NCBI GenBank assembly: GCA_963422705.1
Contig: OY730443.1
Coordinates: forward strand, 2,976,001-3,040,000
Origin: G963422705 sp963422705
Lineage (GTDB): Bacteria > Poribacteria > WGA-4E > WGA-3G
Reading direction: 5' to 3'
Length of the DNA: 64,000 nucleotides
Part shown: positions 1 through 9,442 of the stretch, one piece after another
Layout: each line of letters starts with the position of its first letter
Numbering within the stretch: the first letter of the stretch is position 1
Notes under the pieces: generated by a model
Databases searched by the model: none
What the model saw: the letters and a program-made list of their open reading frames with translations, nothing else
What the model was told of the DNA's origin: nothing
Made by a program: the position numbers and the translations under genes

Positions 1-1182
1 AGTGAACAGAAAGCCCCGCGCTCGAATACAGAATTGAACGCCTATTTCCGGGCAACCTTTGATGAAGAATCGTTAGACTTGGTATGCCAATGGCTGGCGT
101 GGAAAGGCACCCTTCGGCAGCTTGCCGTCCCGATGAAACTCACGGTTAAAAGCCGTGTCTCCGTCGATGAGCCCGCTTACTATTACGATGAGCCTGATGA
201 GAAAAGATTTGCAGACGGGCCTCCTATGGACAGGATAGATAACTCCGACAGGAAGACAGCGGATAGCCATCAACAGATTCACGCAGCGCTCGACAGTCTC
301 ACGGAAACCCTCAAACAGGAACGGTACGTCCTCGCGGCGATTCTCACGAGTAACCTCGCTAAAGCTAACGTCTGGGAAAAAACAACTCCGTTTATCACCG
401 TAATTCTGAGAGAAGGCACTAAGTTTAGGGAAGCATCGCATCAATTAATCGAAGGAAATGTGCCGATTCGGGTTAACCTATATACCCGCGGCGCATATCG
501 GCAGCTGCTCGAAAAAACGTTACAAGGAAGCAAACTGCACGCGATGCTCGCGGAAAGCGAAATCCTCTTCTCCAAAGAACCAGGGCTGGCCGACTGGCTC
601 CAAGAAGTCACGTCGAAAGCGGTTGGTGAACGCGATAAACACTCCCACCTGTTAAACGAGGCCAGCAGCGCAACCGCAGTGCTCGCGAAAGCCGAAAAAT
701 GGTTTTACATGAAACGCGATATTAATTATACATTTGTATACTTAATGGATGTTATAAAACAGTTGGCACGCATTGAGTGTCTCATGCACGGTGAAACGCC
801 CAAACGGAAGGTTATCTACCAAGCCATCAAACACAACCCATCCTTCTTTAATGAGGTTTTTACCAAACTCATACACACACCCAAAGATGAAGAGATGCTT
901 GGAAAGGTGCTTGAACAGGTAGACACCTACTTAGCGGACAATGTCCCGATACTTTTCAAGCCGCTGCTTGATTTCTTAGGGGCCGCCGGTGAAGAGCGCA
1001 CGATAACCGACATTTATGACTATTTCGGGCGACGCCACCTCTGGTTTGAATCGGCGTGTGAATGGCTCGCACAGAAGGGTATTATTGAGCAATTTGCTGC
1101 ACCCATCCGTTTAACGAAAGACAGCCACGTCTCCGTTGAACAACCCTCATACTATTACGATGCAAATAATCCATTTTTGTAG
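1..1182 (+). CDS. Partial protein, probable degenerate nucleotidyltransferase/HEPN-like protein with duplicated terminal module
   Basis: The frame is open from base 1, so the true start lies upstream of the window; a TTG at 34 is the first possible start inside it. Two copies of a module of about 45 residues flank the protein. Each has a hydrophobic stretch with a WLA-KG core, a basic strand and a closing YYYD motif (near residues 9-55 and 338-379, counted from 34). The middle resembles a minimal nucleotidyltransferase: TSNLAKANVWE sits where GSLARG-x-W is expected, followed by NLYTRGAY and LQGSKLHAMLAES. A helical HEPN-like part follows (KWFYMKRDINY onward). The catalytic GS and DxD positions read TS and TPF, so it may be inactive. 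The fold call is from remembered family patterns only. The duplication is seen directly. Confidence 0.45.
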   Translation, partial: SEQKAPRSNTELNAYFRATFDEESLDLVCQWLAWKGTLRQLAVPMKLTVKSRVSVDEPAYYYDEPDEKRFADGPPMDRIDNSDRKTADSHQQIHAALDSLTETLKQERYVLAAILTSNLAKANVWEKTTPFITVILREGTKFREASHQLIEGNVPIRVNLYTRGAYRQLLEKTLQGSKLHAMLAESEILFSKEPGLADWLQEVTSKAVGERDKHSHLLNEASSATAVLAKAEKWFYMKRDINYTFVYLMDVIKQLARIECLMHGETPKRKVIYQAIKHNPSFFNEVFTKLIHTPKDEEMLGKVLEQVDTYLADNVPILFKPLLDFLGAAGEERTITDIYDYFGRRHLWFESACEWLAQKGIIEQFAAPIRLTKDSHVSVEQPSYYYDANNPFL

Positions 1183-1290
1183 GTAGAAACGTTCATCAAG
1201 AAACCGCTTATCCGAATTGGATAGCCTATCGACAAACAGATTCACAACTCGTTCTCCGTTAAGAACGGGTTCTAAGTCGCAAAACACCCC

Positions 1291-1325
1291 GCGACGACGG
1301 GGCGCCAGCGCCCCATATCCGTCGC
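1291..1325. repeat. 35-nt palindromic repeat upstream of uvrA
   Basis: The outer arms GCGACG and CGTCGC enclose inner arms GGGGCGC and GCGCCCC with a CA loop. There is no T-run, so it is not a clear terminator. It lies 90 bases before the uvrA start and looks like a REP-type element. Confidence 0.6.
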
Positions 1326-1414
1326 AAGCCTAAAAAATCAAAACTGAATGTTCCGCATCGCGAACAATATCATACCGATTTTCAGCAAATCGTTCCCGTA
1401 AAAGGAGAAAACTG

Positions 1415-4369
1415 ATGAGACAGAACGTCGCTGTCAAAGGGGCGAGAGAAAATAATCTTCAAAACGTAGAAGTTGACATACCTCGAGACAAACTCGTCGT
1501 TGTTACCGGCATCAGCGGTTCCGGTAAATCCTCATTGGCATTTGATACCGTCTATGCAGAGGGGCAGCGCCGTTTTCTGGAATCGATGTCGACTTACGCC
1601 AAACGTTTCATCACGCAGCTGAAGAAACCCGACGTTGACTTCATTGACGGGCTTTCCCCCGTCGTTTCCATTGAACAGAAAACGATAACGATGAACCCGC
1701 GCTCCACCGTCGGGACAATGACGGATTTGCAAGATTTTCTGCGGATGCTCTTTGCCACCATAGGCATCTCGCACTGTCCCTACTGTGAACGTGAAATACC
1801 TACCCGCACCCCGCAACAGCTCTTGGAGCGACTCCTTTCGCTACCAGAAGGCACCGAAGTCGAAATTCACGCCCCTGTCTTCAAGATTTACGGTGAAGAT
1901 TACGACTACCTCTTTGACGATATCCGGACTAAAGGGTCCCGCCATGTCCGAATTAACGGGGTACAACACGACATCAGTCAGGAAATTGAACTGGATGCAA
2001 ACCAGGAATACGATATTCAGGTCATCGTTGACAAATTTTTTATTCACAAAGATATTGACAAACAGGTGCTCGCTTCACTTGAACACACAATGCTGGTAGG
2101 TGAAGGGTTCATGAGTTTTGATGTCCGCGCCCCAGAGAACGACGCAGCTGAAAAGCGAGCACCCCGGAATCAGAAGGGTGTCCCCTCAGAAGTACTCCTG
2201 TTACCAAATGAGGAATCACAAGCTTATCAAAAGGAGATAAACCGTTTGCTCTCAGACTTTGGATGCCCTGAACACGGGGTACTGATGGGCGAACTGGGGC
2301 CGCATCACTTCACCTTTAACGAACCCACCGGGGCTTGCTTCACCTGTTCCGGACTCGGTACCTATCTCCAAGTACATCCGGACCTGCTCGTTCCGGATAA
2401 GACGCGAAGCATCCTTGACGGGGCATTCGCCCATCAAGCGACAGGCTATGACGCGGATAGGTGGGATGGCCGCACCTTGTACAGCCTTTCTCAACACTAC
2501 GGGTTTGACTTGAAAACGCCTTTTGGGGAGCTCCCGCCGCATATTGTCGATATTCTCTTCCATGGGACACACGGTGAAGAATTCCCAATTTGTCAACCTG
2601 AAGGCGCAAAGCCGATTGAGAAACGTCATCTCGGACGCAAAATTCGATTTGATGGCATCATTACCCGAATTGATAGGCACTACCGCCACTACCGAAAGCA
2701 AGGCGAAGCACACTCCGGCATGGAAAAATATCTCCGAAACGTCATGGTGGAGCACACCTGCCCGGATTGCAACGGGGCAAAACTCAAGCGACAACGACGA
2801 CTCGTCACAATCAAAGAACAGACGATTCATCATGTAGGCGAATTGCATTTTGAAGAATTAAGAGATTTTCTGTTAAGCATTAAGGGAATTCCGGAGAAAC
2901 ACCGCGAAGCTGGGGAACGCGTTATCAAAGAACTCGTTGAGCGGATTAAACTGCTACTCGATATTGGATTGGACTATCTCAACCTTAATCGACGCGCAGC
3001 GACACTCTCCGGGGGCGAATCACAGCGAATTCGCCTCTCAACCCAAATCGGCTCCGGACTCATGGGGATGCTCTATGTTCTTGATGAACCCAGCATCGGA
3101 TTGCACCCAAAAGATAACGCCAAGATGATTGAGATGTTACGGAAATTGCGGAACATCGGCAACACCGTCATCGTTGTTGAACACGATGAGAGTACCATTC
3201 GCGCAGCCGAGCATATCATTGAGCTCGGCCCAGGACCCGGCATACACGGTGGACATATTGTCGCACAAGGCCCCATGGAAACCTTGCTTAAAAACCCGGA
3301 TTCCTTGACAGGACTGTATCTCAGCGGACAGGAACAAATCCTACTCCCCCTACAACGCCGCCCCTTGAACGATAAATCCATCAGAATTACCGGGGCAAGA
3401 GAGAACAACCTGAGAAACATTGAGGTTGACATCCCATTAGGTGTCTTTAGCTGTGTGACAGGGGCATCCGGCTCAGGAAAAAGCACACTTGTCAACGAAA
3501 TCCTATACAAGAAACTCTATTCCATCTATCATGATAGCCGAATCCTATCAGGTGCACATGATGCCCTTAGAGGACACGAGCACGTGAGCGATGTGATTAA
3601 CATCGACCAGGCCCCTATCGGGCGCTCACCGCGTTCTAACCCCGCTACCTACATCGGGTTTTATGATAACATCCGAAAGTTGTTTGCGAATACACCCGAA
3701 GCCATAAAACGGGGATACACGCCCGGCAGATTTAGTTTTAACGTCAAAGGCGGACGCTGCGAAGAATGCCACGGCGAAGGCAGCATCACAACCAAACTAC
3801 ATTTCATGCCAGATGTTGAGGTGACATGCCCGACTTGTAAAGGCGCACGTTATAATCAAGATACCCTTGAAGTGACATACAAAGGCAGAAACATCTCCGA
3901 AGTCTTGGAAATGTCGATAGAAGAAGGCGTTGAATTCTTTGATGAACAGCGCCTGATTAACCACAAATTGAGTGTCCTTAACCAACTCGGGATGGGGTAC
4001 CTTCAGCTCGGACATCCCGCACCCATTCTTTCCGGCGGGGAAGCGCAGCGCGTTAAACTCGCTTGTGAACTGGGAAAAATCAAGCGCGGAAAACATAATC
4101 TCTATATCTTAGATGAACCTACTACAGGGTTACACCTGGCCGACGTTCAAAAACTACTCGACAGCCTTAACCTTCTCGTCGATAGCGGACATACTGTCAT
4201 CGTCATTGAACACCATCTCGATGTCATTAAAACCGCTGACTATGTCATCGACCTCGGGCCAGAGGGCGGGCATAAAGGGGGAGAAGTGTTGGCACAAGGC
4301 ACGCCCGAAAAAGTCGCCGGCGTTCAAGCCTCTTATACCGGGCGATTTTTGAAGGAGTACCTCGCTTAA
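1415..4369 (+). CDS. uvrA: UvrA, excinuclease ABC subunit A
   Basis: DNA-damage recognition ATPase of nucleotide excision repair; it forms the UvrA2-UvrB scanning complex in the cytoplasm. It has two ABC ATPase halves. The first Walker A is GISGSGKS at residues 32-39 and the first signature is LSGGESQR. The second Walker A is TGASGSGKST and the second signature is LSGGEAQRVKLACELGK. Zinc-binding cysteines are visible as CPEH/CFTC and CEEC/CPTC pairs plus CPDC. The family hallmarks GQRRFLESMSTYAKRF, NPRSTVGT and the two LDEP..GLH Walker B/D-loops are present. At 984 residues it is slightly longer than the usual ~940. The ATG follows AAGGAG with good spacing. It is followed by a terminator at 4508, so it is probably monocistronic. 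A UvrA paralogue (UvrA2 class) is not excluded, because uvrB and uvrC are not in the window. Confidence 0.93.
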   Translation: MRQNVAVKGARENNLQNVEVDIPRDKLVVVTGISGSGKSSLAFDTVYAEGQRRFLESMSTYAKRFITQLKKPDVDFIDGLSPVVSIEQKTITMNPRSTVGTMTDLQDFLRMLFATIGISHCPYCEREIPTRTPQQLLERLLSLPEGTEVEIHAPVFKIYGEDYDYLFDDIRTKGSRHVRINGVQHDISQEIELDANQEYDIQVIVDKFFIHKDIDKQVLASLEHTMLVGEGFMSFDVRAPENDAAEKRAPRNQKGVPSEVLLLPNEESQAYQKEINRLLSDFGCPEHGVLMGELGPHHFTFNEPTGACFTCSGLGTYLQVHPDLLVPDKTRSILDGAFAHQATGYDADRWDGRTLYSLSQHYGFDLKTPFGELPPHIVDILFHGTHGEEFPICQPEGAKPIEKRHLGRKIRFDGIITRIDRHYRHYRKQGEAHSGMEKYLRNVMVEHTCPDCNGAKLKRQRRLVTIKEQTIHHVGELHFEELRDFLLSIKGIPEKHREAGERVIKELVERIKLLLDIGLDYLNLNRRAATLSGGESQRIRLSTQIGSGLMGMLYVLDEPSIGLHPKDNAKMIEMLRKLRNIGNTVIVVEHDESTIRAAEHIIELGPGPGIHGGHIVAQGPMETLLKNPDSLTGLYLSGQEQILLPLQRRPLNDKSIRITGARENNLRNIEVDIPLGVFSCVTGASGSGKSTLVNEILYKKLYSIYHDSRILSGAHDALRGHEHVSDVINIDQAPIGRSPRSNPATYIGFYDNIRKLFANTPEAIKRGYTPGRFSFNVKGGRCEECHGEGSITTKLHFMPDVEVTCPTCKGARYNQDTLEVTYKGRNISEVLEMSIEEGVEFFDEQRLINHKLSVLNQLGMGYLQLGHPAPILSGGEAQRVKLACELGKIKRGKHNLYILDEPTTGLHLADVQKLLDSLNLLVDSGHTVIVIEHHLDVIKTADYVIDLGPEGGHKGGEVLAQGTPEKVAGVQASYTGRFLKEYLA

Positions 4370-4507
4370 CCCGTTTTTCTTTACTGAGTCCGCGTTAAGC
4401 AAAGAGGTGGGAGACAACATCACGCAGGGCGGTATTTGTATCGTCTGCATCCGCATTTCAAAACGCTTTATCATGATTATCTCCTTGACTCATTAGTTTT
4501 TTTGCCG

Positions 4508-4540
4508 GGGAGGTGTCTTCAGCACCTCCCATTTTTTTTA
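4508..4540 (+). terminator. Rho-independent terminator after uvrA
   Basis: Perfect 8-bp stem GGGAGGTG/CACCTCCC with a 7-nt loop, followed by A and a run of eight T. It separates uvrA from the promoter of the helicase gene that starts 18 bases later. Confidence 0.88.
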
Positions 4541-4557
4541 CTAAGCCAGTTTTCGCC

Positions 4558-4586
4558 TTGCAAAATTAATGTCAATTCTGTATACT
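4558..4586 (+). promoter_or_regulatory. Sigma70-type promoter for pcrA-like gene
   Basis: TTGCAA (4558-4563), a 17-bp spacer and TATACT (4581-4586). The predicted start near 4593 leaves a leader of about 43 nt before the GTG start codon. Confidence 0.7.
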
Positions 4587-4635
4587 GTATAAACATGTCC
4601 ATAGCGCCGCTGAAATTTCTTCATGGAGACTACCT

Positions 4636-6915
4636 GTGAACGATAATCTGTTAACGTCCTTAAACGATGTACAACGCGAAGCCGTGCTCCATACTGAGGG
4701 CCCACTTCTCATTTTAGCGGGCGCTGGCAGCGGCAAAACGCGTGTGATTATACATCGTATCGCTTATCTACTCAAAGATTGTCGCGTTTCCCCATTTCGC
4801 ATTCTCGCGGTGACGTTTACCAACAAGGCAGCAAACGAAATGAAGGAACGGTTGGATGCCCTTGCTGGAGAAGGTACCAGTCGCAACGTTTGGGTGGCTA
4901 CCTTCCATGCCACCTGCGCCCGGATTCTCCGCCGCGATATTGAGAAGTTGAGGAGCGGGGGGCTCCCGCCCGTGGATGGAGATATCTCTGACGAATTTAT
5001 GAATCATGGAATCAGAACAGGGGAAAAGGCCGAACCGCGGCGCGGCGTCCGCAGTTCGGTTTCACGCGCTGATACCGCACCCCTTAACCGGAATTTCACC
5101 ATCTTTGATGCGGGGGAGCAAGCCACCCTCGTGAGAGATATCCTTCGGCAACTCCAAGTCGATGAAAAGCGGTATAACGCACGTGCGATTCTCAGCCACA
5201 TCAGCCGCGCGAAAAACGAGCGCTTGCAAGCCGCCAAATTCACTGCCCTAGCGGATAACCCCTTTGAGTACATCGCCGCTCAAATCTACCCGATATATCA
5301 GAATGAGCTCCGAAAAAATAACGCCGTCGATTTCGATGACTTATTGCTTTTGACGATAGAACTTTTTAATACCAATCCCGACGTCCTCAAATCTTATCAG
5401 GATAAGTTTGAATATCTCCTCGTCGACGAGTATCAGGATACCAATCCGTCCCAATATGAACTCGTACGTCTGTTGGCTGGTACAAAACAGAATCTCTGTG
5501 TCGTTGGAGACGATGACCAGGCGATTTACACGTTCCGGGGCGCGGACATCAGAAATATTCTCGATTTTGAGAAAGACTACCCCCATACGCATGTCCTCCG
5601 GTTGGAGCAGAATTACCGTTCTGTGAAAAACATCTTGGATGCGGCATGGCATGTGATTGACAACAATACCCGCCGGCGTGATAAGAAGTTATGGACAAAA
5701 AACGAAACCGGTGAACCCCTCATCTGCTACGAGGCGATGGACGAAAATGACGAGGTAGGCTTCGTTGTGAAGCAAATTGAGGATTGGCACGCCGATGGCG
5801 TTAATTATTCAGATTTCGCCATCTTTTACCGCACCAACACGCAATCTCGGAAATTTGAAGAGGCGTTCAACACAGCAAAAATCCCGTATCAGATTATCGG
5901 GGGCATCGGCTTCTATAATAGGATGGAAATCAAGGACTTGCTCGCGTATCTACGTATCATGTGCAATCGTGGTAATTCCATGAGCATCCGCCGTGTTATC
6001 AATGTGCCATCGCGAGGTATCGGTGCGACAACGCTCCAAAGGCTCATCGATTTCGCCGCAACTGAGGAACTGTCGCTCTTTGATGCCATCCAACGCGTCG
6101 CGGAGAATCCGGAAATTGACCGGGGCAAACAAATGAAGGTGCGTCGCTTCGCCAAAATCTTTGACGGATTTGATGCGACAGATTTCCCTTCCGATGCACT
6201 TCCCCATGTCTTGAAAACAACAGGATACCTCAAACGGCTCGCGGAGCAAAACAGCATTGAGGCACAGAATCGCATAGAGAACATTGAGGAACTCATGAAT
6301 GCCATCGCTGAATACGAAAATAGTGCCGACGAACCGAGCCTCGCCGATTATCTAGAGAACGTCGCACTTAGCGCAGATATAGACACCATGAAGACAGATA
6401 AGAAGACGGATATGGTGCCGCTGATGACATTACACAGCGCGAAAGGGTTAGAATTCCCTTTTGTGTTCATTGTCGGGATGGAGGAAGGATTCCTTCCACA
6501 TCAACGCTCAATCTCGAATGAGCATGAAGTGGAAGAGGAGCGGAGGCTCTGTTATGTAGGTATGACGCGCGCAATGGAGCAGCTCTACTTGTTACATGTG
6601 TCCTCACGGCGAATGTATGGCGAAACGGAATACCGGGTGGCATCTCGCTTTATTTCTGAAATTCCGGAGACGCTTATCAAGCATGTTGAACGGTACAGCT
6701 CCCCCTTCCGGGAAACTGAAGCATTATATCGTATCCACGAAAAAGCGGAGTCGCTCAACTACCAGGTGCACCAGATTGTGTCTCACCCCAAATTTGGAAG
6801 GGGAAAGATAACAAAAATTAGTGGTTACGGTGAGGAAGCATTCATAACAGTCCGGTTTCAGCGCGCGGGGTTGAAGCAATTTGTAGCAGGATACCGCCTG
6901 CTACAACCCGCTTAA
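4636..6915 (+). CDS. pcrA: UvrD/PcrA-family 3'-5' DNA helicase with a palindrome-bearing insertion
   Basis: Superfamily 1A helicase acting in repair and replication restart. Visible motifs: Walker A GAGSGKT (residues 29-35), VDEYQDTN, GDDDQAIYTFRGAD, LEQNYRS, LMTLHSAKGLEFPFVF and RRLCYVGMTRAM. The C-terminus (VHPKFGRGKI-like, IVSHPKFGRG) is the Tudor-like tail typical of PcrA. Translation starts at GTG after GGAG. Residues about 107-150 (nt 4954-5085) are extra relative to PcrA: the family normally runs straight from the RRDI helix into the NRNF-I-D segment. The insert contains a strong palindrome (5030-5059) and reads as low-complexity, arginine-rich sequence. It is in frame and should form a surface loop. 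uvrA just upstream suggests a DNA-repair neighbourhood. Confidence 0.92.
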   Translation: MNDNLLTSLNDVQREAVLHTEGPLLILAGAGSGKTRVIIHRIAYLLKDCRVSPFRILAVTFTNKAANEMKERLDALAGEGTSRNVWVATFHATCARILRRDIEKLRSGGLPPVDGDISDEFMNHGIRTGEKAEPRRGVRSSVSRADTAPLNRNFTIFDAGEQATLVRDILRQLQVDEKRYNARAILSHISRAKNERLQAAKFTALADNPFEYIAAQIYPIYQNELRKNNAVDFDDLLLLTIELFNTNPDVLKSYQDKFEYLLVDEYQDTNPSQYELVRLLAGTKQNLCVVGDDDQAIYTFRGADIRNILDFEKDYPHTHVLRLEQNYRSVKNILDAAWHVIDNNTRRRDKKLWTKNETGEPLICYEAMDENDEVGFVVKQIEDWHADGVNYSDFAIFYRTNTQSRKFEEAFNTAKIPYQIIGGIGFYNRMEIKDLLAYLRIMCNRGNSMSIRRVINVPSRGIGATTLQRLIDFAATEELSLFDAIQRVAENPEIDRGKQMKVRRFAKIFDGFDATDFPSDALPHVLKTTGYLKRLAEQNSIEAQNRIENIEELMNAIAEYENSADEPSLADYLENVALSADIDTMKTDKKTDMVPLMTLHSAKGLEFPFVFIVGMEEGFLPHQRSISNEHEVEEERRLCYVGMTRAMEQLYLLHVSSRRMYGETEYRVASRFISEIPETLIKHVERYSSPFRETEALYRIHEKAESLNYQVHQIVSHPKFGRGKITKISGYGEEAFITVRFQRAGLKQFVAGYRLLQPA
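5030..5059. repeat. Palindromic element inside the pcrA-like gene
   Basis: Arms CCGAAC-C-GCGG and CCGC-A-GTTCGG enclose an 8-nt loop, with one C/A mismatch. It lies within the 44-codon in-frame insertion of the helicase gene. A second, G-rich palindrome (GCGGG..CCCGC) lies near 4960. Confidence 0.6.
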
Positions 6916-6975
6916 GGTAAATGAAATGAGCTGAAACCGTGGAGAAACACGTTACAAAGAAGGATTTCACAGCGC

Positions 6976-7275
6976 ATGGCACCCCTTAACACCAAAGACG
7001 TGCTTCACGTCGCAAATTTAGCGCGTCTTGAATTTAACGACGAAGAAACGCAACACTTCGCAGAGCAACTGGCACGGATTCTGGACTACATCGGGAAGTT
7101 AGAAGAACTTGACACAGCCGACGTTCCGCCAACCTCACATATACATCCGCTTCACAACGTCGTCAAACCGGATGTGGTTAGGGCGTCTTTGTCACGCGAG
7201 CAGGTATTAGAAAACGCCCCGGAAGAGGAATCAGGGTATTTTGGCGTTCCGCGCGTGATTGATACGGCGTCATGA
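6976..7275 (+). CDS. gatC: GatC, Asp/Glu-tRNA(Asn/Gln) amidotransferase subunit C
   Basis: Small scaffold subunit of the GatCAB amidotransferase, which converts Glu-tRNA(Gln) and/or Asp-tRNA(Asn) to the amidated forms. At 99 residues it has normal length. The family pattern is clear: VANLARLEF near the start, the ILDYIGKLEELDT helix, and the C-terminal GYFGVPRVID that wraps around GatA. An AAGGA lies 10-15 nt before the ATG. It sits 161 bases upstream of gatA with no other gene between. gatB is not in the window. Confidence 0.95.
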   Translation: MAPLNTKDVLHVANLARLEFNDEETQHFAEQLARILDYIGKLEELDTADVPPTSHIHPLHNVVKPDVVRASLSREQVLENAPEEESGYFGVPRVIDTAS

Positions 7276-7407
7276 ACGTAGATTTTAGGATGATTGATAC
7301 GTTACTCGCCCCGGTGAACCTTGCAGTCCTGTCTCCAAAGCGTACACGTTAGGACGCCCGCTTTGAAGAAACCGGGTCCGGTAGCGTGTTTCCGCTTTCC
7401 TGAGGAG

Positions 7408-7426
7408 CCTAACGATACGCGTTAGG
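7408..7426 (+). repeat. Hairpin just upstream of gatA
   Basis: Perfect 7-bp stem CCTAACG/CGTTAGG with a 5-nt loop, ending 10 nt before the gatA ATG and overlapping the likely ribosome-binding site AGGA. It could modulate gatA translation, or be one of the small palindromes common in this window. Confidence 0.5.
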
Positions 7427-7436
7427 AACGACAAAA

Positions 7437-8909
7437 ATGCCCTTTTACGAATTGACAGCGCACGCACTACACGAAAAACTCAAGGCGGGCGAGATTACCG
7501 CGGTTGAACTGACGGGGGCCATCTACGAGCGCATGTCGAACGTTGAGCCGTGTGTCAAGGGCTACTTGACGCTTACGCCTGACATCGCGCTGGAACAAGC
7601 CGGCGCAGCAGATGAAGGCTTTCAACGCGGGGACGATATGGCGCCTTTAGCCGGCATTCCCATCGCGATTAAAGATGTCATCTGCACCCAGGGTGTCCGC
7701 ACGACATGTGCCTCGAAAATCTTGGGTAATTTCGTACCCCCTTACGATGCAACCGTCATGCAAAAACTCCACAAGCAGGGCGTTGTGATGCTAGGGAAAA
7801 CAAACATGGATGAATTCGCGATGGGTTCGTCTACCGAAAATTCCGCCTATCAGCTCACACACAATCCGTGGGATTTGGACACAATCCCCGGGGGGTCCAG
7901 CGGTGGTTCAGCGGCCGTGGTATCGGCGGATACAGCAATCTGTTCCCTCGGTTCAGATACCGGTGGTTCTATTCGCCAACCGGCGGCACTCTGCGGGGTT
8001 GTCGGCATGAAACCTACCTACGGGCGCGTCTCCCGCTATGGATTGATTGCGTTCGCGTCGTCCCTGGATCAGATTGGCCCACTCTCGAAAGATGTGACGG
8101 ATTGTGCGCTGCTGCTTAATGCTATCTGCGGGCATGACGAGATGGACGCTACTTCCGTAGCGCTCCCGGTGCCGGACTTCACTCAGAGCCTCATCGCCGA
8201 TATCCGGGGCTTGAACATCGGTGTCCCGAAAGAATATTTCGCTCACGGCTTGGAACCCGCCGTGGCGGCACGGGTGCATGAGGCGCTCGCCGTCCTGGAG
8301 CGCCTGGGTGCCACTATTGTAAACATCTCGCTTCCTCATACCGAGTACGCCATCGCTACCTACTACATTATCGCCCCCGCGGAGGCGAGTGCGAACCTCG
8401 CCAGATACGACGGTGTACGCTACGGATACCGTTCCGAACATCAGGCAGAACTATTGAATATGTATAAAAAGACGCGAAGCGAGGGGTTCGGGCAAGAGGT
8501 GAAACGGCGTATTATGCTGGGCACTTTCTCCCTAAGCGCGGGCTACCAAGATGCATACTACCGAAAAGCACAAAAAGTTCGCACCTTGATTAAATCCGAT
8601 TTTGATGCCGCCTGGGCGAAAGTTGATGTTATCGCAACACCTACATCGCCAACACCGGCGTTCAAAATCGGGGAGCGCACAGCGGAGCCGCTGCAGATGT
8701 ACCTCTCCGATGTGATGACAACACCCGCCAGCCATGCCGGGTTGCCCGGCATTTCGGTGCCGTGCGGTTTTGTTGACAGCGGGCTCCCCGTCGGGCTACA
8801 GCTCCTCGCCGCCCCGTTCGCGGAGGAAAAACTCCTACGCGTTGCATACACGTTTGAGCAGAATACTGAACACCATCGGCAAAAACCACCTCTAAAAGGA
8901 ACGCGATGA
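7437..8909 (+). CDS. gatA: GatA, Asp/Glu-tRNA amidotransferase subunit A
   Basis: Glutaminase subunit of GatCAB. It hydrolyses glutamine and channels ammonia to GatB. It is an amidase-signature enzyme of 490 residues. The Ser-cisSer-Lys catalytic triad is in place: K79 (AIKDV), S154 (PGGSSGGSA) and S178 (DTGGSIRQPA). These are the same residue numbers as recalled for the Staphylococcus aureus enzyme. The ATG follows AGGAACGAC. It shares an ATGA overlap with the next gene, implying translational coupling. Confidence 0.96.
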   Translation: MPFYELTAHALHEKLKAGEITAVELTGAIYERMSNVEPCVKGYLTLTPDIALEQAGAADEGFQRGDDMAPLAGIPIAIKDVICTQGVRTTCASKILGNFVPPYDATVMQKLHKQGVVMLGKTNMDEFAMGSSTENSAYQLTHNPWDLDTIPGGSSGGSAAVVSADTAICSLGSDTGGSIRQPAALCGVVGMKPTYGRVSRYGLIAFASSLDQIGPLSKDVTDCALLLNAICGHDEMDATSVALPVPDFTQSLIADIRGLNIGVPKEYFAHGLEPAVAARVHEALAVLERLGATIVNISLPHTEYAIATYYIIAPAEASANLARYDGVRYGYRSEHQAELLNMYKKTRSEGFGQEVKRRIMLGTFSLSAGYQDAYYRKAQKVRTLIKSDFDAAWAKVDVIATPTSPTPAFKIGERTAEPLQMYLSDVMTTPASHAGLPGISVPCGFVDSGLPVGLQLLAAPFAEEKLLRVAYTFEQNTEHHRQKPPLKGTR

Positions 8910-9382
8910 ACTTTTTGAATGCAACGTTTGGCGGGCACCTCGGTGCAAGTATCGGGAGCATCCTCTGGGCCAAATACATACAATGGACAGGCAACACCGC
9001 CGGATTCATCGCCGTCGGGATTGGACGACTCACCGGAATCGGGATACTTCTCACGCGTCGCTTTAGCATCCCCGCAAATGCCAAAACAGCTTGGTACTTA
9101 GTCGGTGGCGCCAGTGCGTTCTTCGCCGTTATCGGTATCTTTATGGGGAAATATCTGGATGTGCCCTGGAATGCTATGACGCAAATTACAGAACAACTGA
9201 TACGGGAGTATTACATCTCCGCAGAAGAAGCCGAACCTAGCGCGAAAACGCTCTTTCACGGGCAGTCCGTATGGGAGCTGATGCGCGTCCGGATGAGCCG
9301 GATTCACATACTTTACGCCGCCACTGCCGCTTTTATCGCTTTTCGGATTCCAACACTCAAATTCTCTCGTCTATTCAGATGA
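8906..9382 (+). CDS. Small membrane protein, coupled to gatA
   Basis: 158 residues. Residues 6-50 form glycine-rich membrane helices (GGHLGASIGSILWAKYI..TGNTAGFIAVGIGRLTGIGIL). This resembles the small two-helix module in many bacterial zinc-ribbon/TM proteins, where a tryptophan helix is followed by G-x-x-A-V-G-I-G. A third helix spans about 63-83. After an acidic loop comes an amphipathic C-terminus with a possible fourth helix (HILYAATAAFIAF). The start codon overlaps the gatA stop (ATGA) and follows AAAGGAA. Function is unknown. A direct 20-bp duplication begins at its stop codon. Confidence 0.75.
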   Translation: MNFLNATFGGHLGASIGSILWAKYIQWTGNTAGFIAVGIGRLTGIGILLTRRFSIPANAKTAWYLVGGASAFFAVIGIFMGKYLDVPWNAMTQITEQLIREYYISAEEAEPSAKTLFHGQSVWELMRVRMSRIHILYAATAAFIAFRIPTLKFSRLFR

Positions 9383-9420
9383 AAAATCCGCAATGTTTCG
9401 GAAAAATCCGCAATGTTTCG
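9381..9420. repeat. 20-bp perfect tandem duplication at a stop codon
   Basis: Two identical 20-bp units (9381-9400 and 9401-9420). The first overlaps the last two bases of the preceding gene's TGA stop. The second runs to within 22 bases of the protease start codon. Confidence 0.9.
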
Positions 9421-9442
9421 GGTGACTACAAGGAAAAACAAA

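Noticed and set aside
4436..4639. 67-codon frame between uvrA and the helicase gene
   Set aside because: It crosses the uvrA terminator and the helicase promoter and has no recognisable features.
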